A DNA stretch of 64,000 nucleotides from contig JAFPWY010000011.1 of NCBI GenBank assembly GCA_017412605.1, positions 1-64,000 of the forward strand. Direction: 5' to 3'. The position numbers and the translations under genes were made by a program. The number at the start of each line of letters is the position of its first letter. Position 1 is the first letter of the stretch. The notes beneath the pieces are model-generated. The model had not been told where the DNA came from. It made no database searches and worked only from the letters and a program-made list of their open reading frames with translations. This DNA is from Fibrobacter sp. Its GTDB lineage: Bacteria > Fibrobacterota > Fibrobacteria > Fibrobacterales > Fibrobacteraceae. Below are positions 1 to 8,063 of this stretch, piece after piece.

Positions 1-72
1 GCCGTGATCGACATGGCCGATGGTGCCGATGTTGCAGTGCGGTTTGCTTCTATCAAAGCGTGCTTTTGCCAT
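1..72 (-). CDS. tuf: Elongation factor Tu, N-terminal 24 codons (cut by window edge)
   Basis: The minus strand from 72 encodes [20 protein letters not shown] followed by VDHG. This is the invariant N-terminus of EF-Tu leading into the first GTPase motif (the P-loop begins at GHVDHG). EF-Tu delivers aminoacyl-tRNA to the ribosome as a GTP complex. The reading frame is open to base 1, so the gene continues outside the window and is not a pseudogene. A GGAG ribosome site lies about 7 nt upstream of the ATG (79-82 on the plus strand). The leader further upstream contains a 10-nt homopolymer tract. Confidence 0.97.
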   Translation of the reverse strand, partial: MAKARFDRSKPHCNIGTIGHVDHG

Positions 73-88
73 TGAATACTCCTTCTGT

Positions 89-98
89 GGGGGGGGGG
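89..98. repeat. Ten-base G/C homopolymer in the tuf leader
   Basis: A run of ten G on the plus strand (ten C in the tuf transcript) lies 17-26 nt upstream of the tuf start and just upstream of its ribosome site. Such tracts are prone to slippage in replication and in sequencing, so the true length may differ. Confidence 0.9.
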
Positions 99-315
99 TA
101 AAATTTTTGTAAGGTTATTGTAATAATAGACGTTTTTGGGGTTTGGACTGGCGGTGCTGGTTTAATTTGTTCCATAAAAGTGAAGTTGTCCTTGATTCGG
201 TTTGGACAAAGTTGTATAAAATGGCTTTTGGAAGAAGCTTTATTCTCCGATATTCCATACCGCGCGATTCTTTGTATGTCTGATGTATAAATAACGTATT
301 ACAATGAGTGAACAA
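99..315. other. Intergenic spacer between tuf and the APE operon end
   Basis: This AT-rich stretch probably carries the tuf promoter. I found no convincing gene in it. A short open frame exists on the minus strand (115-315), but it has no recognisable protein features and no evident ribosome site. No tRNA fold was seen. Confidence 0.5.
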
Positions 316-350
316 TAAAAAAGGAGGGGCGCTAGGCGCCGCCTCCTTAT
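316..350 (-). terminator. Rho-independent terminator of the APE operon
   Basis: Read on the minus strand, AAGGAG...CTCCTT forms a long GC-rich stem with an inner GGCGC/GCGCC-type helix, one bulge and a 3-nt loop. It is followed by a T-run and lies about 25 nt after the stop codon of the last APE gene. Confidence 0.88.
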
Positions 351-374
351 AGGCTGCAGGATTTTGGAATTGTC

Positions 375-1601
375 CTAAATCTTCTTGAATATGAGCGAGG
401 TGTTCACTCCGCCGAAGGCGAAGTTGTTGCTCATGATGTATTCCACGTCCATCTCGCGGCCGTTACCGGTGATGTAGTCGAGCGGGGCACAGGCCGGGTC
501 CACGTTGTTGAGGTTCAAGTTCGGGCTGAACCATCCCCTGCGCATCATGTGGATGCTTGTCCAGGCTTCGATGCCGCCGCAGGCTCCCAGCGTGTGGCCG
601 ATATAGCTCTTGAGACTGCTGATGGGAACGGCGCGTTTGCCCAGCGCATTGTAGGTGGCCCAGGTCTCGGCGTTGTCGCCCTGCGGAGTGGCCGTGCCGT
701 GGCCGTTCACATAGCCGATAGCTTCGGGCGAAATTCCCGCATCTTCGACGGCGAGCTCGAGGGCGCGCTGCATGGTCTCGGTCTTGGGCGAGGTGAGGTG
801 ATCCCCGTCGGTGTTTGTCGCGAAGCCGACGAGTTCAGCGTAGATCTTGGCGCCGCGGGCCTTGGCGTGTTCGTATTCCTCGAGGACGAGCGTGCCGCTG
901 CCTTCGCCGATGACGAGACCGTCTCTGTCGCGGTCGTAGCTGGCGGGGGTGAGCTTGGGCGTGTCGTTCTTGGTGGAGGTTGCGAACAGCGTGTCGAATA
1001 CGGCGGACTGGGTCGGGTTGAGCTCTTCGGCGCCGCCGGCGATCATCGCGTCTTGCATGCCGTATTTGATGTATTCGTAGGCCGTTCCAATGCTGATGCT
1101 GCCGGAGGTGCATGCCGTGTTGGACGTGTAGAGGCGTCCCGTGAGCCCGAAGTAAACCGCAATGTTCACGGCGCATGTCTGCGGCATGGACTTGATGTAG
1201 GTGGTCGCGGTAATCTTGGAGCAGTCATCGGTCACGAGCATCGAGAAAAAGTCCACGAGCGGGTAGACGCTGCCCATGCAAGATCCGTAGGCGACGCCTA
1301 CGCGGCCGGACTGCAAAAAGGCGGGATCCTGGTCGAGTCCGGAGTCTTTGAGGGCCCTGACGGCAGACGCTGTGGCGAGCAGGGCGACGCGGCCCATCCC
1401 GCGGATTTTTTTGCGAGGCAGGTCGGGGACTTCGAAATGGACCGGCGAGGCGAGCCGGGTATTCATTTGCGTGTAACGGTCCCAGTCATCCATGCGGACG
1501 ACCTTGTTTTCCAGTTTATGGAGGCTGTCGAATACCTCGTCGACTTCGCAGCCGAGAGCGGAAATGCAGGAACCTCCGGTAACGACGACTCTACGGGTCA
1601 T
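375..1601 (-). CDS. apeR: Aryl polyene beta-ketoacyl-ACP synthase (ApeR-like, FabF/FabB family)
   Basis: Thiolase-fold condensing enzyme of 408 residues, probably performing malonyl-ACP condensations during polyene elongation. The Cys-His-His triad is intact: C164 in NTACTSG, H301 in NGHGTA and H336 in SYIGHTLGACGG, with K331 nearby. The C-terminus has the usual NNFAFGGVN motif. An upstream in-frame extension is possible, but the ATG at 1601 overlaps the preceding gene's TGA (ATGA at 1598-1601) and starts the typical MTRRVVVTGG strand. It is the last gene of the operon and is followed by a terminator. A second, divergent ketosynthase is three genes upstream, as in proteobacterial APE loci where ApeO and ApeR have separate roles. 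Confidence 0.92.
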   Translation of the reverse strand: MTRRVVVTGGSCISALGCEVDEVFDSLHKLENKVVRMDDWDRYTQMNTRLASPVHFEVPDLPRKKIRGMGRVALLATASAVRALKDSGLDQDPAFLQSGRVGVAYGSCMGSVYPLVDFFSMLVTDDCSKITATTYIKSMPQTCAVNIAVYFGLTGRLYTSNTACTSGSISIGTAYEYIKYGMQDAMIAGGAEELNPTQSAVFDTLFATSTKNDTPKLTPASYDRDRDGLVIGEGSGTLVLEEYEHAKARGAKIYAELVGFATNTDGDHLTSPKTETMQRALELAVEDAGISPEAIGYVNGHGTATPQGDNAETWATYNALGKRAVPISSLKSYIGHTLGACGGIEAWTSIHMMRRGWFSPNLNLNNVDPACAPLDYITGNGREMDVEYIMSNNFAFGGVNTSLIFKKI

Positions 1602-2326
1602 GCGAGCCCCCCGTTGACGGAAATGACCTGGCGCGTGATGTAGGCTGCGCCTTCGGAGAGGAGGAAAACCACAGTGGCGGCGACTTCGGAAGGCTTGCCG
1701 ACGCGCTTCATGGGTACTGCCTGCAGGATGATGTCGAGCGGGGCTTCCTTGATCATCTCGGTTTCGATGACGCCGGGGGCGACGCTGTTGACGGTGATGT
1801 TGCGGCTTGCAAGTTCCGTGGCGAGAGCCTTGGTTGCGCCAATGATGCCTGCCTTCGATGCGCTGTAGTTCACCTGCCCGCGGTTGCCGATGACGCCGGA
1901 GACCGAGGAAATGGTGACGATGCGTCCGCACCGCTTGCGGCACATGGGCATGACGAGTGGGCGTACGACGTTGAAGAATCCGTTCAGGTTGGTGTCGAGC
2001 ACCTTGTCCCAGGATTCGTCGCTCATGCCGGCGAACGTCATGTCGGAACAGACGCCTGCGTTGGAGACGACACCGTAGTAGACCCCGTTTTCTTCGAGGT
2101 CCTTTTCGAGGACTTCCTTGCACTGCTCGCGGTTGCAGATGTCGAATTGCAGCGTGCGGATGCTGCCGCCGGCTGCCTTGACCTTTTCCACAAGGGCTTC
2201 GATGGCTGCCGTACCGCGGTTGTAGTGAGCTACCACGGTGTAGCCCGCTTCGGCCACGGCGAGTGCGATGGCGCTGCCGATGCCGCCGCTAGCTCCAGTG
2301 ATGAGAACCTGTTTCTTGTTGTCCAT
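1598..2326 (-). CDS. apeQ: 3-oxoacyl-ACP reductase of the APE pathway (ApeQ-like, FabG family)
   Basis: Short-chain dehydrogenase that would reduce beta-ketoacyl-ACP with NADPH. The cofactor loop GASGGIG is at residues 11-17, the NNAG-like VSNAG near 88-92, and the catalytic S141, Y154 and K158 lie in ISSVSG and YSASK. Length is 242 residues, usual for FabG. I start it at the ATG at 2326, preceded by AAGGGAA. A TTG further upstream (2356) would add ten Lys/Asn-rich residues unlike the family. The stop overlaps the downstream ketosynthase start. Confidence 0.92.
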   Translation of the reverse strand: MDNKKQVLITGASGGIGSAIALAVAEAGYTVVAHYNRGTAAIEALVEKVKAAGGSIRTLQFDICNREQCKEVLEKDLEENGVYYGVVSNAGVCSDMTFAGMSDESWDKVLDTNLNGFFNVVRPLVMPMCRKRCGRIVTISSVSGVIGNRGQVNYSASKAGIIGATKALATELASRNITVNSVAPGVIETEMIKEAPLDIILQAVPMKRVGKPSEVAATVVFLLSEGAAYITRQVISVNGGLA

Positions 2327-2352
2327 TGTTTTCCCTTTGTTTTCCTTAATTT

Positions 2353-2811
2353 TCAAGTACCGCTTTGGGGGTCGTCTACTTCAATCGTATTGATGACGGC
2401 TGTCGCGACGATGGTGTCGCCCAGGGTAATGTTCCCGTCGAAGGTGACAATGTTGTCCATTCGCATTGTCTGCCTGACAAAAATCTTGGCTGTGGAGTTT
2501 GCTGGGAACACGGGCTTGTTTGCGGTAAAGTTGTTCACGCTCATGATGAATCCGATTTTCGGTTCTTGGCCTTTTGTCTTGCCGTAGAGACCGGAGAGTG
2601 CGGAAATGCTCTGTGCCATGTATTCGAAACCGATCCAGACGGGGATGCCATCGATGTCCTTGTCGAAGAACATGCTGCCTGGCGCGATGTCCACCTCGGT
2701 ATGGATTTCGAGCTTGCCGAAATCGTAGTCGACAACCCTGTCGAGCAGGGACATCTTTCCGGAGTGTGGAACGATTTGCATGATGGATTCTTTTGTATTG
2801 AACTCTTCCAT
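2353..2811 (-). CDS. apeP: 3-hydroxyacyl-ACP dehydratase, hotdog fold (ApeP-like)
   Basis: Protein of 152 residues of the FabA/FabZ-like hotdog superfamily, ApeP type. The N-terminus has PHSGKMSLLDRV with H16 as the probable catalytic His, and the central helix IGFEYMAQSISALSG carries the acidic residue (E) typical of the family. It would remove water from 3-hydroxyacyl-ACP intermediates to make the conjugated double bonds. In studied APE systems ApeP works with ApeI, and an ApeI domain is encoded upstream in the fusion at 9777-12086. The ATG lies directly after the upstream stop (TAAAATG) with AAAAGG as ribosome site. Confidence 0.85.
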   Translation of the reverse strand: MEEFNTKESIMQIVPHSGKMSLLDRVVDYDFGKLEIHTEVDIAPGSMFFDKDIDGIPVWIGFEYMAQSISALSGLYGKTKGQEPKIGFIMSVNNFTANKPVFPANSTAKIFVRQTMRMDNIVTFDGNITLGDTIVATAVINTIEVDDPQSGT

Positions 2812-2812
2812 T

Positions 2813-3994
2813 TTAGACCTTTTCTACGATGAGCGAAACGTTGCAGCCGCCGAAGGCGAAGGAGTTGCTCTGGATGCGCCTGATGCCCTTGCAGGAGTCT
2901 CCCGGGCGTACGAGCCGGATTTCGGGGATTTCGGGATCGAATTCCCCGTCGTAAAGGTGGGCGGGCAGGAACCCCTCGGGGTTGGAATCGGAGAGAACCA
3001 GGCAGCAGAAGCCGAGTTCCAGGGCACCGGCCGCGCCGAGCGTGTGCCCGGTGAGCGCCTTGGTGGAACTGCAAGGGACGTTAGTCCCGAAAATCTTGTG
3101 CACGGCGGTTCCTTCCATGGAGTCGTTCAGGCGGGTGCCCGTTCCATGGAGGTTGATGTAGTCGATGTCGCTTGGCTTTAGGCAAGCGTCATCGAGCGCC
3201 TTCGCCATGGCGAGGCGTGCCCCTTCTCCGTCGGCTCTCGGAGCCGTGATGTGGTCGGCGTCGGCGCTTTCCCCGATGCCTGTAATCTTGAATTTTGCAT
3301 TTCCCGGTTCTTTGGTGACGACAAAGAATGCGGAGCCGTCGCCGAGCGTGATGCCTGCGCGGTTCTTGCTAAAGGGAATGGTCGGCGTTGCGGATACGGC
3401 GGAGAGCGAGTTGAATCCGAGGACGACCGCCAGCGAGGCGATGTCTACGCCACCGATGATGGCCGCATCGCAGTCACCTACGTATATGCTGTGCCTGGCC
3501 GTGGCGATGGCCGTCGCGCTTGACCCGCATGCCGTGGACTGCAGTGCGCAGGGGCCGTGAATGCCGAACTTGGACATGATGTATTCCAGCGGGAAGTCGG
3601 CCTTCTGTTTGCACAAGTTGTAACCTGCAGGGAATTCTCCGTTCTGTTTCTTGTAGCGCAGCGCATTAATCGAAATTTCGGAACCGTTGTCGCACGAACC
3701 GATAAATACGCCGACTCGGTCTGCGCCGTACTTGGCAACCGTCGCCTGCACACTTTGCTCGATGTCGCGCAGCGAAATTTCGGCGAGCCTGTTTACCCGT
3801 TCGTTGTAGTAGGGATTTTCAGGAGCGGGGAAATCCGTCGTGTCGATGTTCGCGACGCAGAAATGCTCTTCGCCGTGATCGAGCGTAGAGAAGTCTCCGC
3901 GCACGCCCTTGATGAGCTTGTCGAAAACCTGGGCCTTGTCGTGGCCGAGTACGGAGTGAAAACTAAAATCTTGTATGTAGAGCGGCTGGTTCAC
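2813..3994 (-). CDS. apeO: Aryl polyene beta-ketoacyl-ACP synthase (ApeO-like)
   Basis: Condensing enzyme of 393 residues with an intact triad: C156 in STACGSSA, H283 in NLHGTGT, H317 in KALTGHTLGAAGA, plus NSFAFGGCN near the C-terminus. The start is GTG at 3994, overlapping the TGA of the preceding lipoprotein gene (GTGA), so translation is probably coupled. In characterised APE pathways ApeO pairs with the non-catalytic chain-length factor ApeC, whose homologue is encoded divergently at 12727-13407. Confidence 0.9.
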   Translation of the reverse strand: MNQPLYIQDFSFHSVLGHDKAQVFDKLIKGVRGDFSTLDHGEEHFCVANIDTTDFPAPENPYYNERVNRLAEISLRDIEQSVQATVAKYGADRVGVFIGSCDNGSEISINALRYKKQNGEFPAGYNLCKQKADFPLEYIMSKFGIHGPCALQSTACGSSATAIATARHSIYVGDCDAAIIGGVDIASLAVVLGFNSLSAVSATPTIPFSKNRAGITLGDGSAFFVVTKEPGNAKFKITGIGESADADHITAPRADGEGARLAMAKALDDACLKPSDIDYINLHGTGTRLNDSMEGTAVHKIFGTNVPCSSTKALTGHTLGAAGALELGFCCLVLSDSNPEGFLPAHLYDGEFDPEIPEIRLVRPGDSCKGIRRIQSNSFAFGGCNVSLIVEKV

Positions 3995-4596
3995 TGGGCT
4001 TGTCCCCCGGTTACCGTGTAGCTGTAGTTACGCAATGAATTTTTCAGTTCGATGGTGTTCCCGACCTTCCGGATTGTGAGTATGTCCCTGTTCCCTTTGG
4101 AGAGCTTGCGGAGGGTGACGTCCCCTTCGGTTGTCTCGATCAGCGTGAAGCCATAGGATTCAAAGTGGGGCTTGAGAACGGCCATATCGTAGTAGCAAAG
4201 CTGAATATCGGCGATGATGTATTCCGCCTTGATTTTCCCCATGTCCATCATGCTGCTGTTGAAGCGGACGGAATCGCGCGAGCAAGTGATTTCGGCCAGC
4301 GTGTTGCCGAAAGAACTGAAGAGGACAACGTTCAGGAGCGAGTCGTTCAGGCGCATCCATGCGTCCATCGAGAAATCCTTGTCCCCGTATCGGCCGTCGA
4401 TATGCTGGGGGGCGTCCATGGAAATCCCGCTGCCGGAAACGTCGAGCAGGTGCACGAATGCATCGTCGGTATAGTAGACGGGTGTCGCGGAAAGCCCGTT
4501 CTTGCCACTGTGGCAACAGCACAGGATGAGGCTGAACGCTATGACGAGCGCCTGTCCCAAACCGTTTATGCTGTGATGATTGCCTTTGAAGTCCAT
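3991..4596 (-). CDS. DUF3261-type lipoprotein of the APE cluster
   Basis: Protein of 201 residues with a hydrophobic N-terminal segment ending in a Cys-rich lipobox-like LILCCC, so probably membrane-anchored in the envelope. The remainder matches the expected size and position of the DUF3261 lipoprotein that accompanies the MMPL exporter and LolA-like protein in APE loci, where it is thought to help move the aryl-polyene lipid to the outer membrane. The assignment leans on context. No Shine-Dalgarno is visible; instead TATCTTTA ends 5 nt before the ATG, suggesting an internal promoter. Confidence 0.7.
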   Translation of the reverse strand: MDFKGNHHSINGLGQALVIAFSLILCCCHSGKNGLSATPVYYTDDAFVHLLDVSGSGISMDAPQHIDGRYGDKDFSMDAWMRLNDSLLNVVLFSSFGNTLAEITCSRDSVRFNSSMMDMGKIKAEYIIADIQLCYYDMAVLKPHFESYGFTLIETTEGDVTLRKLSKGNRDILTIRKVGNTIELKNSLRNYSYTVTGGQAQ

Positions 4597-4601
4597 CGGA
4601 G

Positions 4602-4609
4602 TAAAGATA
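4602..4609 (-). promoter_or_regulatory. TAnnTTTG-like element 5 nt before the DUF3261 gene
   Basis: TATCTTTA on the minus strand, followed by ctccg and the ATG at 4596. It lies in the 27-nt gap after the MMPL gene, so it would be an internal operon promoter giving a nearly leaderless message. Confidence 0.4.
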
Positions 4610-4623
4610 GAAAAGTTGGCGGC

Positions 4624-6960
4624 TTATTTCCGTTTTTGAGTGAGTGGTGAAAGAAGGAAGCTGGTGAGCGTGCCAATGAATATCGAAAGCCCGAAGACAT
4701 ATACTGGCTGGAATTGGCTGAAAGAAAGCGATCCGAACGAAAGTATTGTCGTGGCAGCCGAAAGGGCGATGGCAAGTGCGGTCGTGCTGACGTGGCCCCC
4801 GCCCTCGCGGAAGAATAGCGAGTAGTCTATCCCGATGCCCAGGGTGAGGATGACGCCTGCGATGGCAAAGAAGTTGAAGTCGATACCGGCAAGGCCGAAA
4901 ACGCTTGCGACGGCAATGCCTGCGCATACGGGAATGCGGATAATCCTGAACGCCGTTTTCAGGTCGTACACGGGAATGAATATGGCGAACATGAGCAGGT
5001 TCGTGATGGCGACAAGGACAATCAGGATGCGCGAAATTTCCGTGAGCGAACGGCTGATTTCCGGTACCTTGTTCACGAAGTAGACTCCTTCGCAGCCGTT
5101 GGCGAGTCCAGGCAGCGCAGAGGCGTCGTTCACGTGGAGGGGGAGGACGGTGCTGTAGTAGGCTCCGTCGATTTCTCCAAGCCAAAGTGTCTGCAGGGCT
5201 GTCTGCCAGTCGGAGGGGAACGTGTCTTCGGGAGTGATTGGCCGGAAACTCTCCAGGCTTTTTTGGAATAGGGAATCGTTATCGAACTTCTGTGATTTCA
5301 AAAAGGTCGCCGCGTCTCCCTGCAGTGTCTGCTTGATAATTGCGAAACTTTCTTCTTGCCGTTTCTTTGACGGGACGAAGTAGCTTACAGCAAGATAGTT
5401 GCGGAAGACGGAATCCTTTTTCCCCTGTTCCATCTTGTGTATAAAGGATTCCTCTTTTTGCAGGACGTCTTCGGCGGATGCTCCCTTGACGATGTAATAG
5501 CTTCCGCTAGTGCCGAAGTCGATGACCTTGTTAGCAAGCGTCTCGGATTTCTTGAGCGAGTCGGAAACCGTGTAGAGGTTGTGCAAGTCGGTCTGGACGT
5601 TCAGGCGGATAAGACCCGGCACGGCGAGTGCGCAGAGCATAACAGGCAGGGCGATTTTCAGTGGTCGGCGAAGGCGGTAGTACCAGTCGTACATGTGCGA
5701 AAGCGATGCTGCCAGATGCGGGGCTCGTCCCGCACGTACATGGGTGGCTTTGGGGAACGCCTGGAAAAGGAATAACGTTGTGCACAGGGCGCTGGCAAGT
5801 CCGGTCGCGGAGAACAGGGCCATTTGCCTCAGGAGCGGGAACGGCGCCACGGAAAGCGCGATGTAGCCCAGTTCGGTTGTCATGAATCCGAGAAGGATTC
5901 CCTTGAGAATGCGCTTGCGGACTCCGTTGCCGTCGGGATTTTCGCTGGAAAATTTCCAGTCGGTGAAAAAGTGGATGGCATAGTCGATGCTGATGCCGAT
6001 GATGCTTGTCCCGAACACCAGCGTGAACATGTGGATTTCCCCGAAGAGGCTCCATGTGAGGGCGAGTGCGGACACAATTGCCATGAAGACGGAGGACAGC
6101 GTACTGGCGATGGGAATGGGGGTCCTGAATACGGCGATAAGGAGGACGAGCGCAAGGGTGATGGAAATGGCGGAAATCCAGGTGATTTCGGTCTGGGCGT
6201 TCTTGGAACTTTCGAAACTGTGGAACGGGACTCCCGACTTTGCAACGGAAATGCCTGGGTAGCGCATGTTGATGGAATCGATGGCTGCGTTGACACGCTC
6301 CAGGACATGTCCTTCGCTTGCGATTCCCTTTTCGTCGGGATGGACGCGGGCGCTCCAGAGAATGTACGTTTTGGCGGAATCGTTTGCGACGAGGCGCGAG
6401 TCCTTGATGGAAAGTTTGTTTGAAAGCAGGGGAGAGTACACTGTGAAACGGTCGAAGGCGCGGGCACCGAGTAGGTAGGGGTCTTCTTCGAGGTGCGAAA
6501 GGTCGCTGAGGCTGAAAGCGCCGTAAATGCGCTGGAGCGCTTCGTCGCGTGCGAACTGCGCCCCTGCCGTGCCAGTGAGAGCTTGTACGTAGTCATCGCC
6601 GAGCAGAGAGAACCGGTGACGGTAGGTGTAGTTGGCCGTTTCCTCAAGGGCGCCGTCGGAAATGGTGTAACGGACGGATTCCAATCGGGAGTCGTCCTTC
6701 AGCGTCGAGTCGAACCAGTCCGCCGCTTTGCGAGCGGTCTGGAAGTCCTCGTGGCCCACGAGGATGTTCAGCTGGTTCATCGTCTGCTCGCTCATCCGCT
6801 TCTCGGCTTCGCTCACGTCTTTGAGCGAACTTGCCGTAGGCAGGATGGAGTAGAGCGAGGTGTCGATATTCCAGGGGCGGGCACATAGCGCAAGCGCGAG
6901 CATGGCGATATGCACCATGCCCCAGACGGCGATACCTATGGGCTTGCTTTTATTTTTCAA
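4624..6960 (-). CDS. MMPL/RND-family exporter of the APE cluster
   Basis: Membrane protein of 778 residues with the architecture of an RND/MMPL exporter. One N-terminal transmembrane helix is followed by a large periplasmic loop, then five closely spaced helices (about residues 250-400), and the whole arrangement is repeated in the second half. It probably extracts or flips the lipid-linked aryl polyene, working with the LolA-like protein encoded just upstream. The start chosen is TTG at 6960, preceded by GAGG and AAGG inside the upstream gene, whose stop it overlaps. An ATG 14 codons later (6918) has no ribosome site and would cut into the first helix. Confidence 0.87.
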   Translation of the reverse strand: MKNKSKPIGIAVWGMVHIAMLALALCARPWNIDTSLYSILPTASSLKDVSEAEKRMSEQTMNQLNILVGHEDFQTARKAADWFDSTLKDDSRLESVRYTISDGALEETANYTYRHRFSLLGDDYVQALTGTAGAQFARDEALQRIYGAFSLSDLSHLEEDPYLLGARAFDRFTVYSPLLSNKLSIKDSRLVANDSAKTYILWSARVHPDEKGIASEGHVLERVNAAIDSINMRYPGISVAKSGVPFHSFESSKNAQTEITWISAISITLALVLLIAVFRTPIPIASTLSSVFMAIVSALALTWSLFGEIHMFTLVFGTSIIGISIDYAIHFFTDWKFSSENPDGNGVRKRILKGILLGFMTTELGYIALSVAPFPLLRQMALFSATGLASALCTTLFLFQAFPKATHVRAGRAPHLAASLSHMYDWYYRLRRPLKIALPVMLCALAVPGLIRLNVQTDLHNLYTVSDSLKKSETLANKVIDFGTSGSYYIVKGASAEDVLQKEESFIHKMEQGKKDSVFRNYLAVSYFVPSKKRQEESFAIIKQTLQGDAATFLKSQKFDNDSLFQKSLESFRPITPEDTFPSDWQTALQTLWLGEIDGAYYSTVLPLHVNDASALPGLANGCEGVYFVNKVPEISRSLTEISRILIVLVAITNLLMFAIFIPVYDLKTAFRIIRIPVCAGIAVASVFGLAGIDFNFFAIAGVILTLGIGIDYSLFFREGGGHVSTTALAIALSAATTILSFGSLSFSQFQPVYVFGLSIFIGTLTSFLLSPLTQKRK

Positions 6961-7612
6961 GGAGGGCCTTTTCCTCTGCAGTGAGCCCGCTGCCAGGCTT
7001 GGGGTTCGAAAGTTCGTACAGGAGGGGGCTTCCGCTCCCGTCTATAAGCTTTATTCGTTCCAACCAGGTCCCGCCGGTCAGTTCAATCGACTGGATTGCC
7101 TTTTTCACGGAGGCTTCCCTGGGGATGAGGCCTATGGTCCAGTTGCTGCCGCGTCGGTCAAAAAATATGTGGAAACCGGCCTGCAATTTGGACGTGCTGC
7201 CCGAAAAGATGGACTGAATCGCTTTTGCGATTTGTGCAAAGACAACGTTGTCCTTGGCGCTGATTTCGGAGTGGGATCCGTTCGCATTCTGCTGGACCAT
7301 GCGCGTCTCGGAAATGGCGAGTCGGCTGGCGAAGGGCTTTTCGGTGTCCCAGAGCACTCCCTTATCGTTTGCGATGACGAATTTTCCGACCGATACGAAT
7401 TCCCGGTTCAGCTGCGCGATGGTCTTTGTCTGCTTGAAATCCCCACGGACAACGGCATGCGCGGTCATGGGGGAGAATGTGCTGTCGATGGCCGTGGAAC
7501 CGCTATCCTTGAGGGGATGCTTCCAGATGTCGCCCCCTGCGGCGAAACTGTTTGCGGCAAACAACGTGAATGCACAGAGCAGGATGGCGGCTAATTTCAT
7601 CGGGACGGCCAT
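6950..7612 (-). CDS. LolA-like outer-membrane lipoprotein carrier of the APE cluster
   Basis: Protein of about 220 residues with a clear signal peptide (MKLAAILLCAFTLFAANSFA) and a LolA/LolB-like open-barrel length. APE loci consistently encode a LolA-type periplasmic chaperone next to the MMPL exporter, and it is inferred to carry the lipidic pigment across the periplasm. I chose the ATG at 7612 (AGG about 7 nt upstream); a second ATG at 7600 begins the signal peptide proper and is equally possible. Its last codons overlap the TTG start of the MMPL gene. Confidence 0.78.
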   Translation of the reverse strand: MAVPMKLAAILLCAFTLFAANSFAAGGDIWKHPLKDSGSTAIDSTFSPMTAHAVVRGDFKQTKTIAQLNREFVSVGKFVIANDKGVLWDTEKPFASRLAISETRMVQQNANGSHSEISAKDNVVFAQIAKAIQSIFSGSTSKLQAGFHIFFDRRGSNWTIGLIPREASVKKAIQSIELTGGTWLERIKLIDGSGSPLLYELSNPKPGSGLTAEEKALLEK

Positions 7613-7619
7613 GGTACAC

Positions 7620-8063
7620 CTATGCGTTGCCTTCGGCGAGCTTCTGCCGGTAGGCTTCGATTTTTTCGACGAGTTCCCTGGGGGAGACAAGATTTGTTTC
7701 GCGGGTCTTGATGTTGACCGCCATCTGCGTTGTTTCCGCCTTGGTGGTCACCTTGCCGGTTTCGATGTCGACGAAGGTGTACGTGAGGCGCAGCCCGAAT
7801 TCGTATTCGGTAATCCTCGCCGTGACCCGGACTTTTTGGCGGAACTGGAGCGGCCTTATGTACTTGACGTGAACGTCGACTACGGGCCAGCCGTAGCCAT
7901 CCTTTTCCATGTCGATGTAGGTGTAGCCGATTTTTTCAAGGAGCGCACAGCGGGCACGCTCCATAAAGTTTATGTAGTTCCCGTGCCACATGATTTGCAT
8001 CGGGTCGACTTCGTAGAAGGCGACTTCGATGTCGATGGATGTTTCGATAATGGGTTCGCTCAT
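7620..8063 (-). CDS. apeK: 4HBT-family acyl thioesterase (ApeK-like)
   Basis: Hotdog-fold thioesterase of 147 residues. The N-terminal EVDPMQIMWHGNYINFMERAR contains the YbgC/4HBT-type pattern with the catalytic Asp (VDP), followed by the conserved His-Gly-Asn-Tyr. It should hydrolyse acyl-ACP thioesters, either releasing product or clearing stalled chains. The start is the ATG at 8063, which overlaps the preceding gene's TGA (ATGA at 8060-8063). Confidence 0.85.
   Translation of the reverse strand: MSEPIIETSIDIEVAFYEVDPMQIMWHGNYINFMERARCALLEKIGYTYIDMEKDGYGWPVVDVHVKYIRPLQFRQKVRVTARITEYEFGLRLTYTFVDIETGKVTTKAETTQMAVNIKTRETNLVSPRELVEKIEAYRQKLAEGNA

Noticed and set aside
1-72. Truncated tuf as a pseudogene
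   Set aside because: It is cut only by the window edge; the N-terminus is perfect and the frame is open.
549-1643. Long open frame (364 codons) on the plus strand
   Set aside because: It lies antisense to the ketosynthase gene, which has all catalytic motifs; the antisense protein has no recognisable features.
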